A stretch of DNA of 41,002 nucleotides, taken from the NCBI RefSeq assembly GCF_000955955.1, contig NZ_JYJG01000222.1:1-41002 (forward strand). Reading direction: 5' to 3'. This document shows, in pieces, positions 23,930 to 30,833 of the stretch. The stretch comes from Lentzea aerocolonigenes (GTDB lineage Bacteria > Actinomycetota > Actinomycetes > Mycobacteriales > Pseudonocardiaceae). The notes beneath the pieces were generated by a model. That model did no database searches. It was not told where the DNA came from and saw only the letters and a program-made list of their open reading frames with translations. The first letter of the stretch is position 1. The number at the start of each line of letters is the position of its first letter. Position numbers and translations under genes: made by a program.

Positions 23930-24828
23930 CGGACGGTGCTCCCTGATTGCAGGTCCAGCAGGGCGAGGTCGGTGCGGGTGGGCAGGCCCTGCCAGTCGCC
24001 GGGCGTGGCGACGGCGAACGCGGCGACGGCGGTGCCGCGGTGCAGGCGGCCGGCCGGGCTCAGGCCGTCGAGGAGGCCGGAGAGGTATCCGGCCACGAAC
24101 GCGTCCCCCGCGCCCGTGGTGTCGACGGCCGTGACCCGGTGGGCCGGTGCTGTCCACTCACCTTCTGAGGTAAGTGCGGTGGCGCCGTCCGCGCCGTGCT
24201 TGACGACGACTTCGGGGATGCCGTGGTCATCACCTGCGATCGCCAGCTCGTCGTCGGAGGCGATCAGCAGGTCGACGCGTGTCAGAAGTGGACGGATCGC
24301 CCTGGCTGCCTCGTCCGCCGACCACAGCTTCGACCGGAAGTTCACGTCGAGGCTCACCCTGCTGCCCGCTTCCCGGCCGAGGTTGACCGCCTCGGTGACC
24401 GCTGCCCGTGCGGACTCGCTCAACGCGCAGGTGATGCCGGTGACGTGCACGATCTTGGGCACGCTGACGTCGAACGCTCTCTTGACGTCCTCTGTGGATA
24501 GTTGCGACCCGGCGGATTCGCTGCGGTAGTAGAGAACCCGCGTGATGTCGGCGGTGCGCGGTTCGAAGAGGATCAAGCCGGTCCCGGCCTGCGCGGTGCG
24601 GCCGCCGACTTCGACCTGCTCGGCGAACAGCGTGCGCCGGACGAGCTCGCCGATCTCGTCCTCGCCCGTCACGCCGACCCACCGCACGGCGTGACCGAGC
24701 CGGGCGACGCCGATGGCCACGTTGGACTCCGCGCCCGCGATCGTCAGTTCCGCGGTCCCACCGAGACGGAACGGCCCGCCGGCGCGGAACGCACCCATGG
24801 TCTCGCCGAGGGTCAGCACGTCGGTCAT
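23926..24828 (-). CDS. PfkB-family sugar kinase, 2-keto-3-deoxygluconate kinase-like
   Basis: A ribokinase-fold kinase of 300 residues. The N-terminus LTLGETMGAFRAGGPFRLGG matches KDG kinases (G-E-x-M-x-x-x). The two PfkB signatures are present: GGTAELTIAGAESNVAIGVARLG and the anion-hole/catalytic DTTGAGDAFVAGYLSGL. It should phosphorylate 2-keto-3-deoxygluconate or a related keto acid in the cytoplasm. It is overlapped by four bases with both neighbours. An aldolase to complete the pathway is not in the window. Confidence 0.85.
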   Translation of the reverse strand: MTDVLTLGETMGAFRAGGPFRLGGTAELTIAGAESNVAIGVARLGHAVRWVGVTGEDEIGELVRRTLFAEQVEVGGRTAQAGTGLILFEPRTADITRVLYYRSESAGSQLSTEDVKRAFDVSVPKIVHVTGITCALSESARAAVTEAVNLGREAGSRVSLDVNFRSKLWSADEAARAIRPLLTRVDLLIASDDELAIAGDDHGIPEVVVKHGADGATALTSEGEWTAPAHRVTAVDTTGAGDAFVAGYLSGLLDGLSPAGRLHRGTAVAAFAVATPGDWQGLPTRTDLALLDLQSGSTVR

Positions 24829-25589
24829 GCGGTTCCTTCCTCGTACGCGGTGAGGGTCAGGCGCCACCTGACCGCTCCCGACTCCGGCACGACCGCCACG
24901 GGCCTCGTCCCGTCCTCGCGGTCGAAGGTGCGGCCGAGCATCGGTTCCACGCCGACGCTGCGGTAAGGATTCATGTCCGGCCAGCCCTTGAGATTTCGCC
25001 ACAACGCGATCGACACGGGCTGATCCGCACACTCGACGCGCATGTCGAGTTGATGATCTCCATCCACCACACGGATCCGGTCGCTCTCCAGCACCGCTCC
25101 GACCGCCGTGCCGTCGTCCGGGCCGAGGGTGTCCAGTCCGGCCGGCCACTGCTTCAGAACCGGCGTCGGGTCGGTGATCAGGACAGGGTTTTCCGGCGCG
25201 ACGAGCCGAGCTTCAGGACTGACGTCGAGCAACGCGTGTGCGGCCCACACGAACCGGTAGCCGGGCTCAGCCACGAGCTCGTAGTCGGCGATGATCACGC
25301 CGTCCTCGGCGCCGATGCGGCGGCGGAGCCGGAAGTCCGGGCACTGGACGCCGCTCTCGTCCCACGGCCGGCTCCACGCGTCCCCGTGATCAGGAAGCCC
25401 GCGAACGGTCGGTACGCACTCCTCGAGCCCACCCGCGTCCACGAACGGAGCACCGGGCGTGACGGTCTCCCGGGCCGGATCAGGCCGGTGCCAGAGCCAC
25501 TCCCGGCGGGCAGTGCGCAGCGATGTCCAGCGCCCGCCGAGGCCGTTGTCGACCTCGGCGTACAGCGCCACAGCCCTGGTGACCTGCAC
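24825..25589 (-). CDS. Aldose 1-epimerase-like protein
   Basis: A 254-residue protein with a galactose-mutarotase-type beta-sandwich look: GGRWTSLRTARREWLWHRP at the N-terminus, GGLEECVPTVRG in the middle and SVGVEPMLGRTFD near the end. These correspond to the usual position of the substrate-binding N-terminal arm, the GG-x-x-x-x-x-P loop and the catalytic-Glu E-P strand. The usual catalytic His pair (about the middle of the fold) is not obvious, so activity may differ from true mutarotase. It begins with GTG preceded by AGGGA, is first in the operon, and overlaps the kinase by ATGA. The role is inferred to be anomer handling for the same sugar acid or its parent sugar. Confidence 0.7.
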   Translation of the reverse strand: MQVTRAVALYAEVDNGLGGRWTSLRTARREWLWHRPDPARETVTPGAPFVDAGGLEECVPTVRGLPDHGDAWSRPWDESGVQCPDFRLRRRIGAEDGVIIADYELVAEPGYRFVWAAHALLDVSPEARLVAPENPVLITDPTPVLKQWPAGLDTLGPDDGTAVGAVLESDRIRVVDGDHQLDMRVECADQPVSIALWRNLKGWPDMNPYRSVGVEPMLGRTFDREDGTRPVAVVPESGAVRWRLTLTAYEEGTA

Positions 25590-25606
25590 GATTAGTCCCT
25601 GACATG

Positions 25607-25650
25607 ATCGAATACGTGGTTAATTAATAATTTATCTTGCCACGTTCGAT
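25607..25650 (-). promoter_or_regulatory. AT-rich inverted-repeat operator/promoter of the sugar-acid operon
   Basis: ATCGAATACGTGG (25607-25619) is answered by CCACGTTCGAT (25640-25650), flanking an AT-only-looking core with the palindrome TTAATTAA (25620-25627). It ends 18 bases upstream of the epimerase start. Such AT density is rare here and marks a promoter with an operator, possibly for an IclR, GntR or LacI regulator encoded elsewhere. Confidence 0.55.
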
Positions 25651-25666
25651 CGCCGAGACCAACACC

Positions 25667-26584
25667 TCAGCTCGTCGCGCAGGCCGTCCCGTTGAGCGTG
25701 AACGACCGCGGAGCCGTGTTCCTGTCCCGCATCGACCCGAGGAACCCGAGCGACACCTCACCGCCGGGCGCGATCGTCGCCACGTAGAACGCGCCGGTCG
25801 CGCTGACGGCCGCACCCCGCTGCGACGACGACGCGTTCCACATCTGCTGGACGGTCTGCCCGTCGCCGAACGACCATCCGAGCGTCCACCCGTTGATCGC
25901 CGCGCGGCCGGTGTTCTTGATCGTCACGCCACCCTTGAACCCGCCCGGCCACTGCCCTTCGATCCAGTAGGACACCTTGCACGGCGGCGCGGGAGGCGGT
26001 GGCGGCGGCGTCGTCACAACCGGAGGAGGAGGCGGCGGCGTTGTCGTGGCCGGTTGCGGCTGAACACGCTTGGGAGGCGTCGAGGTCGAGGGCACCGCGG
26101 CCGTCGTCGGCGCGGCATCCATTCCGTTGCAGGGCAATCCCCACAGGCCGCGATTCTCATGCGCCGCCCGCTGTTCCGCCTCTGCGATCGCGCCGGCGGC
26201 ACCCTGCGCCCGCAACACCCCTTCCCGGACAGCGAGAAGCGCGTAGTCGGTGCCGTCCTCGAGCTCCAGGTTCACCTCGCCGGGTTCCACCGTCGTGACC
26301 CGGACAGGCCGCACCAGCAACGTCTTGGTGGCGAACGCGATCGCCGCGGCCGCCCAGCACACAGCGGGCTCCGCGAGCAATGAGATCCGGACGCGCTGCC
26401 CGTCGTCCAGCTCGACAGTGCGCCCGTCCACCACCTCGCGCACGAACCGCGGCACGTTCTGCCGCGCCTCCGTGATCAGCGTCGGCTGCCGCGACGGCAC
26501 ACGCGTGACCGGAGGTGGCTCCGGACTCGCCGCACACGCGCACGTGAGGAGAACCATGAGAAATGACAAGAACTTCCGCACCAC
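25667..26584 (-). CDS. Exported degenerate thermonuclease-fold protein fused to a CBM2 cellulose-binding domain
   Basis: A 305-residue exported protein. The signal (MVRKFLSFLMVLLTCAC) may be a lipoprotein type with an atypical lipobox. Residues about 45-155 follow the staphylococcal-nuclease OB-fold pattern: VREVVDGRTVELDDGQRVRISLL, then LVRPVRVTTVE, DGTDYALLAVREGVLRA and a closing AAHENRGLWGLPC. Most catalytic positions are changed: the I-D-A-P-E after the conserved Arg is absent (ISLLAEP), and the Y-G-R Arg is replaced (TDYALL). A Pro/Thr linker with two PPPPPP runs follows, then a CBM2 (CKVSYWIEGQWPGGFKGGVTIKN, GWTLGWSFGDGQTVQQMWNA, two terminal Cys). It likely binds cellulose or chitin without nuclease activity. 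Confidence 0.75.
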   Translation of the reverse strand: MVRKFLSFLMVLLTCACAASPEPPPVTRVPSRQPTLITEARQNVPRFVREVVDGRTVELDDGQRVRISLLAEPAVCWAAAAIAFATKTLLVRPVRVTTVEPGEVNLELEDGTDYALLAVREGVLRAQGAAGAIAEAEQRAAHENRGLWGLPCNGMDAAPTTAAVPSTSTPPKRVQPQPATTTPPPPPPVVTTPPPPPPAPPCKVSYWIEGQWPGGFKGGVTIKNTGRAAINGWTLGWSFGDGQTVQQMWNASSSQRGAAVSATGAFYVATIAPGGEVSLGFLGSMRDRNTAPRSFTLNGTACATS

Positions 26585-26618
26585 CAGGGGCTCCCGACGC
26601 GGTCGTTGAATCTTTGAC

Positions 26619-26670
26619 GACCGTATCGGTCAGCAGGCGTCACGCACTCCGCCGTTCGGAGTTGATCAAC
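26619..26670. promoter_or_regulatory. Two palindromes upstream of the nuclease-CBM2 gene
   Basis: GACCGTATCGGTC (26619-26631, 5-3-5) and the perfect 10-mer GTTGATCAAC (26661-26670) lie 35-86 bases upstream of the minus-strand gene at 26584. They are operator-like by symmetry only. Confidence 0.3.
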
Positions 26671-26750
26671 TGCCCGAAAGGGAGTCCTGAGTGGTACAGA
26701 CCAAAGTTCGTTGTGGTCACAGCGATGTTGAATGTCCTCAGGAGACGGAA

Positions 26751-26787
26751 GAGCGGGTGGCGAACACGTCGCCACCCGCTCGGTTTT
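26751..26787. terminator. Strong 13-bp hairpin with T-run
   Basis: GAGCGGGTGGCGA (26751-26763) and TCGCCACCCGCTC (26769-26781) pair perfectly with a 5-nt loop. GGTTTT follows on the plus strand. On the minus strand it begins 17 bases after the stop of the LamG remnant, so it is probably that lost gene's terminator, usable in either direction. Confidence 0.75.
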
Positions 26788-26797
26788 CCAGCTCACC

Positions 26798-26890
26798 TCA
26801 GGAGACGATGCCCTGCCACACCTTCAGCTCGTCGACGTTGCCGACGAACGCCTCACCCGTGCTGCTCCCCGACAACACGCGAAATGTCAG
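26798..26890 (-). pseudogene. C-terminal remnant of a LamG/concanavalin-like secreted protein
   Basis: Thirty codons before a TGA read as the typical last strands of a LamG domain: FRVLSGSSTGEAFVGNVDELKVWQG. The family ends with G-x-I/V-D-E-V/L-x-V-W/Y. An in-frame stop lies directly upstream, and no signal peptide or start is present, so the rest of the gene has been lost. The retained terminator hairpin downstream supports a real former gene. The call rests on one motif. Confidence 0.5.
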
Positions 26891-26936
26891 TCAGCGCGAA
26901 GCCTTGCACGCAAAACTTCACCAGGCATGTTCTTTC

Positions 26937-28196
26937 TCAACGAGCCGCACCTCGAGCGAGGTAGACCTTCATGGCGGTGAAGTCGAGCGTGACGTTGTAG
27001 GGCTTGTAGAAGCTGTGGGCGAAGTCCCCCAGCACGTCGAACCCGTGCCCGTCGTGCAGGTTCCGCTCACTCGTGACGCTGTACGCGCCCTTGGCGAAGG
27101 CGTTGCCGAGCCGTACTTCCTTCGGATAGCACGGGTACACGGTGATCGGCAGACCACCCGCCGCCGACTCCTCCGGCCGCTCGTGGTCGATGCGGATGCG
27201 CAATTCCTCGGCAGTGCCCCGGAACACGCCCGCGACATTGCTGCCGATTCCTCCGACGTGCAGTCCCACCACGCGCGGCCCGGAGTCGGCGAAGCTCCCC
27301 CTGCTCAAGATCAGGTGGTCGCGGACGAGCCACAGCGGCAAAGGCTCCGCACCCGCGCGTTCGGCGGCGATGCGTGCCTGCCGGGAGTTCTCCGGGGTGC
27401 GGCGGCGCAGGATGAGCCGGCGGCCGGCGTAGTCGACGGTCGTCAGGAGGTGGTAGAAGATCGACGTGCCGAAGGTGCCGTCCGAGCCGGTACTCGGCTC
27501 ACCGTCCGACCAGTGCACGGGAATGTTGCGCAGCTCGAGGTCGCCCAGGCGGAACGACTCGAGGATCCCGTAGTAGAACCACTTGTCCAGGTACTCGACC
27601 TTCTCCTTGGCCACGACCTGGATCCCCGCCTGCTCAGCGACCCGCGCGGACACGTTCAACGGCCCCACGCGCGTGTAGAAGGAGAGCCGCTTGGGCGGTC
27701 CCCCGTTGAGCGAGCCCTCGACCTGCGGAATGGGATCCATCTGCAGCCACGGCAACCGCGCGGTGTCACCGCGGATCTCGTACGGCTGCCCACGAAACGC
27801 CTCGCACCACTCGGCCTCGGCTTCCGAACCGGCCGCGCGCAGGTGCGGAGCCGCCTGGCCGAGCTTGTCCTGCCGGATGAAGCAGTCGGCCATCTTGCGG
27901 TTGATCGCCTGGTCGGCCGGCGCCAGCGCGACCGCCGCACCGAGGTACTTCTCCGCGTCCGCGAACTTGTTGCTCAGCAGCGCCACATATCCGCGCTGAC
28001 TCGCGGCGTGCACGTTCCGCGGGTCGCGCCGGAAAATCTCCTCGTACACCCGCCCGGCCTGCTCGAACTTCCCTGCCTTGAACAACGCGTCGGCGTCATC
28101 GCCCTGAGCACGAGCCTTCCCGCCGAGCAGCGGCGTAGCTGCGGCCATCACCGCCACAGCGCGCAGCACCGAACGCCGATCCCAGTCTCCGGCCAT
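26937..28196 (-). CDS. Tat-exported TPR protein with a degenerate retropepsin-like (aspartic protease) fold
   Basis: A 419-residue exported protein. The N-terminus DRRSVLRAVAVMAAATPLLGGKARA is a twin-arginine signal. Residues about 32-130 form two to three TPR units (ADALFKAGKFEQAGRVYEEIF, AASQRGYVALLSNKFADAEKYL). The rest follows the two-lobed retropepsin-like pattern: GTFGTSIFYHLLTTVDYAGRRLILRR closes lobe 1 and GFDVLGDFAHSFYKPYNVTLDF closes lobe 2. In both lobes the D-T-G active site is missing: the first is FYTRVGPLNVSARVAEQAG and the second is GLHVGGIGSN. It is therefore probably a binding protein rather than a protease. The start at 28196 has GGAGGAG upstream. Confidence 0.72.
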   Translation of the reverse strand: MAGDWDRRSVLRAVAVMAAATPLLGGKARAQGDDADALFKAGKFEQAGRVYEEIFRRDPRNVHAASQRGYVALLSNKFADAEKYLGAAVALAPADQAINRKMADCFIRQDKLGQAAPHLRAAGSEAEAEWCEAFRGQPYEIRGDTARLPWLQMDPIPQVEGSLNGGPPKRLSFYTRVGPLNVSARVAEQAGIQVVAKEKVEYLDKWFYYGILESFRLGDLELRNIPVHWSDGEPSTGSDGTFGTSIFYHLLTTVDYAGRRLILRRRTPENSRQARIAAERAGAEPLPLWLVRDHLILSRGSFADSGPRVVGLHVGGIGSNVAGVFRGTAEELRIRIDHERPEESAAGGLPITVYPCYPKEVRLGNAFAKGAYSVTSERNLHDGHGFDVLGDFAHSFYKPYNVTLDFTAMKVYLARGAAR

Positions 28197-28288
28197 GTCC
28201 CGCTCCTCCCCAATAGAGCCAAGGTCGGAGCCAGTCAAGGAGACGCGACGTTGCCACCACGTATCCGGAATCCAATACACCCGCGATA

Positions 28289-28302
28289 TGTCCAAAGTGG
28301 AT
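28289..28302. repeat. 14-bp direct repeat, left copy
   Basis: TGTCCAAAGTGGAT here recurs exactly, same orientation, at 31838-31851. The two copies bracket the block of gene remnants and the small operon between them. It could be an attachment-type duplication or a shared regulator site; the core TCCA-N3-TGGA is itself symmetrical. This copy is also 93 bases upstream of the Tat-exported gene. Confidence 0.5.
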
Positions 28303-28349
28303 AAGCAGAGCAAAGCAACGCAAGCGGCCATCCGGCGCGCAGCGCCAAG

Positions 28350-28381
28350 CAGGGGTTCGGGGCGCAGCGCCCCGGCTGGGG
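28350..28381. repeat. GC-rich palindromic element at the edge of the remnant region
   Basis: GGGGCGC-A-GCGCCCC (28359-28373) sits inside a larger imperfect palindrome beginning CAGGGG and ending CTGGGG. Similar extragenic palindromes recur in actinomycete genomes. It lies directly before the first truncated gene and could be a terminator or a recombination-prone unit. Confidence 0.5.
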
Positions 28382-28388
28382 TCTGGCG

Positions 28389-28502
28389 GTGATGCGCGAT
28401 GAACCCGACGAGATTATTCACGGCCTAACAGATCTGCAGGCTGACGGTCTGGCCTGTCCGGTGTGCGGAGCGAACTACCTACAGGGCGTCGCGATCGTTC
28501 GT
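28389..28502 (+). pseudogene. Truncated zinc-ribbon protein, N-terminal fragment
   Basis: A start (GTG 28389 or ATG 28392) opens EIIHGLTDLQADGLACPVCGANYLQGV, then the frame runs into DUF2637-type sequence read in another frame. The C-P-V-C-G and an upstream D-L-Q-A-D-G-L-A-C resemble small actinomycete zinc-ribbon proteins found with mobile elements. The second Cys pair expected downstream is lost at the junction. This is the first of three concatenated fragments. Confidence 0.5.
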
Positions 28503-28726
28503 TGTGGGTGCAGTGCGCGTGCACGGCCCTGGTCGCGCTCGGCGCGGCCTACGCCTCGTACCGGCACGGGCGCGAGTTCGCGCTGCGGTTCGGTGCGGAC
28601 GAGACGACTGCGACGGTGGAGCTGTGGAAGACCGGTCACGGCGGCGGGCGCTGGAAGGCTTGGCTGGCGTTCGGGTTCGGCATCGTGCTTTCGCTTTGCG
28701 CCAACGTGGCCGCAGCCCCGGAGTTG
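28503..28726 (+). pseudogene. DUF2637 (SpdB-like) fragment with an internal deletion
   Basis: Frame 2 reads WVQCACTALVALGAAYASYRHGREF, then ALRFGADETTATVELWK, and RWKAWLAFGFGIVLSLCANVAAAPEL. These are the first helix, the R-H-x-R-E signature and the later S-x-x-A-N-V-A-A-A motif of DUF2637 membrane proteins carried by conjugative actinomycete elements. The segment between T-A-T and V-E-L-W, normally containing a P-L-x-V-D-G motif, is missing, consistent with deletion between short repeats. There is no start codon in this frame and it ends abruptly in the next fragment. Confidence 0.65.
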
Positions 28727-29146
28727 CGGCGCTGCAGGCAGCGGTCAGTGATTCGTGGTCGAGCCGACTCTGCGACAAGGATCCGCTCTACGTCCAAGCC
28801 GTGTTCCTGGAGTCCGTGCTCCGACCAGTTGTCGGCGGACCGCGGGTGATGAAGGCACAGTTGCTGCACCTGATGGAGATGAGCGAGTTGGAGTCCGTCT
28901 CCCTGAAGATCGTCCACTGCTGCACCGGCGCGTATCCGGCGATGGACGTGCCGTTCACGCTGCTCAGCTTCCCCCCACCGCCAGCACAACGACGTGGCGT
29001 ACTTCGAGACGTTCCTCAAGGGCGAGTACGTCGAGGACCTGGACCTGATCAAGCAGTGTGCGCAGCAATTCGACAAGCTGTGCCAGACGGCGTTGCCCGA
29101 GGGAGAGTCGCTCGAGCTCATCGCCGAGGCGATAGCTGAACTGTGA
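28727..29146 (+). pseudogene. DUF5753 (Scr1-type XRE regulator) C-terminal fragment, frameshifted
   Basis: Only the C-terminal half of a DUF5753 domain is present: DPLYVQAVFLESVLRPVVGG, PRVMKAQLLHLMEM, then AYPAMDVPFTLLSFP. After a C6 run near 28972-28977 the match continues in the next frame as HNDVAYFETFLKGEYVEDLD and ends LELIAEAIAEL at TGA 29144. Removing one C restores a single frame, so this is a one-base insertion (or sequencing error). The helix-turn-helix half is absent and replaced by DUF2637 sequence. Such regulators usually sit beside DUF397 genes in mobile or accessory regions. Confidence 0.75.
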
Positions 29147-29203
29147 CGAGCGCTCGTGCTGGTTCTGGCCTCGCGGGGTGAGGCTGCGCCAACCGGGTGA
29201 GAT

Positions 29204-29220
29204 CTTCGACTGAGTCGAAG
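29204..29220. promoter_or_regulatory. 17-bp perfect palindrome before the YbaB-like operon
   Basis: CTTCGACTGAGTCGAAG (8-1-8) lies 58 bases after the DUF5753 remnant and about 155 bases before the operon. It may be the terminator of the remnant or an operator; there is no T-run. Confidence 0.45.
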
Positions 29221-29314
29221 TGGTAACGCTCTGTTGATGGGTGTTCGACTGGCAGTATGTGGCGCGGTCACGCACTGTGGGGAGCGGTGCGGACAGCGAG
29301 AGGTGGGTTGCAGG

Positions 29315-29383
29315 GTGTCCGGGGAGATCGTCTGCTCGTTCGCGGCGCTGGATCAGTTTTCAGAGCTTGTCCGGCATGCCTGA
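29315..29383 (+). pseudogene. 22-codon ORF resembling a WXG100/ESX-type N-terminus
   Basis: A GTG opens SGEIVCSFAALDQFSELVRHA and then stops, overlapping the next start. The pattern G-x-I-V-x-S/D-F-A-A-L resembles the first helix of WXG100-like proteins of Pseudonocardiaceae. It could be a decayed gene or a short coupled leader peptide. Evidence is thin. Confidence 0.3.
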
Positions 29384-29738
29384 CCTGGAGACGTGGCTGG
29401 CTCAGGTCAAGGTAGAACAGGCTGCCATCGGTCGGCAGCTGCGCGAAGCCAGGGAGAACGCGGACAAGGTGTCACTCCAGGTGACGGCACTACGCAGTCC
29501 CTATGGCCTCGTGTCACTGCAGATCCGTAACAGGGCGCTGGTCGGACTGACGGCGAACGCCGCGGCGATCTCTCAGGCGAACGTCGGGCAGCTGCAACAA
29601 GATTTGTGGGAGGTGTTCAGCAATGCCGGGCTCACCTCGGATCTTGGCAGGACACCGGCGAGTCCGTCGAGACGTCGCCCTCGCACAGAGGGAGCCGATC
29701 CGGAAGAGGACCTGTGGAAGGGGCTGGGGGCGCAGTGA
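29376..29738 (+). CDS. Small YbaB/EbfC-like protein
   Basis: A 120-residue protein with an N-terminal helix (PDLETWLAQVKVEQAAIGRQLREARENA), a short beta hairpin (VSLQVTALRSPYGLVSLQIRN) and a second helix region, then a basic tail. This helix-strand-strand-helix arrangement fits the YbaB/EbfC family of small DNA-associated proteins, which in actinobacteria often occur inside type VII secretion accessory loci. The ATG at 29376 is chosen because the domain begins there; earlier in-frame codons are not domain-like. It overlaps the lipoprotein start by GTGA. Assignment is by shape, not a strong motif. Confidence 0.55.
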   Translation: MPDLETWLAQVKVEQAAIGRQLREARENADKVSLQVTALRSPYGLVSLQIRNRALVGLTANAAAISQANVGQLQQDLWEVFSNAGLTSDLGRTPASPSRRRPRTEGADPEEDLWKGLGAQ

Positions 29739-30367
29739 ATCGAGCCGCTGGGATCGTGGGCGTGGCAGTGCTCGCGTTGAGTGCGGCGGCATGCGCCGGT
29801 GGCGACGCGGTAGACGGCAGGCCGCAGGGCATGTCCGGCACGTCGCCGACCTCGGCGACATCGCCTGCGCCCGTTCGCGCCAAGTACACGGCGCTGCCGA
29901 CCTGCCGGCAGGTGACGCAGAGGGTGACAGGTCTGCCGCCGTTCCGATCCGGCAACGAGGACCCCTCGGTGTCCGACATGCTCACCGGATGTGAGTTCCA
30001 GCGCATCCCGGACTGGCCGCGGGTGAACCTGCAGGTGTCGGCGTGGCGAGACGAGAAGAGCGACATCTCGGGGCCTGCCGGTCCAGGTAGAGGAGCGCTG
30101 AAGGCCCGTGAAGTGTACGACGTGACGTCCAAACCTGGCGCCGATCCGGCCGATGACGGTGCGGCTGAGGACGTGGAGGTGGGCGAGGAGGCGAAGTGGC
30201 TGACGCCGAAAGACAGGGGCAGCTGCGCGCTGATAATCCTCGACGTCAACGCCGTGCTGATTCTCGAGAACAAACCTGCGGACAAGCCCGCGCCGAGGTC
30301 GCAGGAGTGCCGGGGGCCACTGCGTGAACTCGCGAAGTCGTTCTACGACGCCGTCCAGACGCCGTAA
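29735..30367 (+). CDS. DUF3558-family lipoprotein
   Basis: A 210-residue secreted lipoprotein. The signal peptide ends LSAAAC (lipobox), followed by a Ser/Thr/Pro linker. The DUF3558 pattern is visible: LPTCRQVTQRVTGLPPF at the domain start, SDMLTGCEFQ with the second Cys, and GSCALIILDV-N-A-V-L in the C-terminal strand. DUF3558 lipoproteins are widespread in Mycobacteriales and Pseudonocardiales and of unknown function. The GTG start overlaps the YbaB-like gene. Convincing family; role open. Confidence 0.75.
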   Translation: MNRAAGIVGVAVLALSAAACAGGDAVDGRPQGMSGTSPTSATSPAPVRAKYTALPTCRQVTQRVTGLPPFRSGNEDPSVSDMLTGCEFQRIPDWPRVNLQVSAWRDEKSDISGPAGPGRGALKAREVYDVTSKPGADPADDGAAEDVEVGEEAKWLTPKDRGSCALIILDVNAVLILENKPADKPAPRSQECRGPLRELAKSFYDAVQTP

Positions 30368-30518
30368 ACGCCGCGAAGACCCAGATGAAGGCATTCCGAG
30401 CTGGTGCCCGTGCCACTGGATCAACCTTTCCGGACCCTGCCGATGTTGCTCGTCTTGACCGCTGTCGCCACGCAGCTCCTGCTGCCCCTCCCTGCGCCGG
30501 CGGGTCACGAAACAGCTC
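30368..30518 (+). other. Intergenic gap with no supported gene
   Basis: A short ATG frame from 30385 (45 codons) starts MKAFRAGARATGSTFPDPAD and then stops. It has no family resemblance and no good ribosome binding site. The spacing inside an otherwise tightly overlapped operon suggests lost or shifted coding sequence. Confidence 0.3.
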
Positions 30519-30521
30519 GTG

Positions 30522-30833
30522 ATGATCTATCGAATTGACCTGGTCGAGAAGGGCATCGACGCGGACATCCGCCGAAGCATCACCGACTTCTCCGTCACCG
30601 GCATGGCCAAGGACGCGCTGGGCGACGCTAAGAAGGTCGCGGTCGAAGGTATGAAGAGCGCGCCCGCCGACTTCCTGCCCAAGCTCGGCATCGAGGCGAC
30701 GAAGGAGTCCACCAAGTTCCACGACTGGGAGGACAAGGCCAAGGACGGCGGCGGCTGGCGTACGTGGCGGGACCTGAGGGCCGAGGAAGAGGAGAAGCAG
30801 GAAGGGAAGGGCAAGGAGGCCAACGGCGGATGA
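30522..30833 (+). CDS. Small charged protein of unknown family, probably N-terminally truncated
   Basis: A 103-residue protein from ATG 30522 (GTG 30519 also in frame). It contains a helical region IDLVEKGIDADIRRSITDFSV, a second with AKDALGDAKKVAVEGMKS, and a tail very rich in Lys/Glu/Gly. I do not recognise it. No ribosome binding site precedes either start and the frame stays open to 30459, so the true N-terminus may be missing. It overlaps the next gene by ATGA, so it belongs to the same operon. Confidence 0.45.
   Translation: MIYRIDLVEKGIDADIRRSITDFSVTGMAKDALGDAKKVAVEGMKSAPADFLPKLGIEATKESTKFHDWEDKAKDGGGWRTWRDLRAEEEEKQEGKGKEANGG

Noticed and set aside
26691..26797. GTG-started plus-strand frame with a good AGGGAG site (VQTKVRCGHSDVEC...)
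   Set aside because: It runs straight through the strong terminator hairpin and antisense to the LamG remnant; no family resemblance. The apparent ribosome binding site is the only support.
30385..30521. Small ATG frame MKAFRAGARATG... before the unknown operon member
   Set aside because: 45 codons, no convincing ribosome binding site, Ala/Pro/Arg-rich end typical of non-coding GC-rich DNA.
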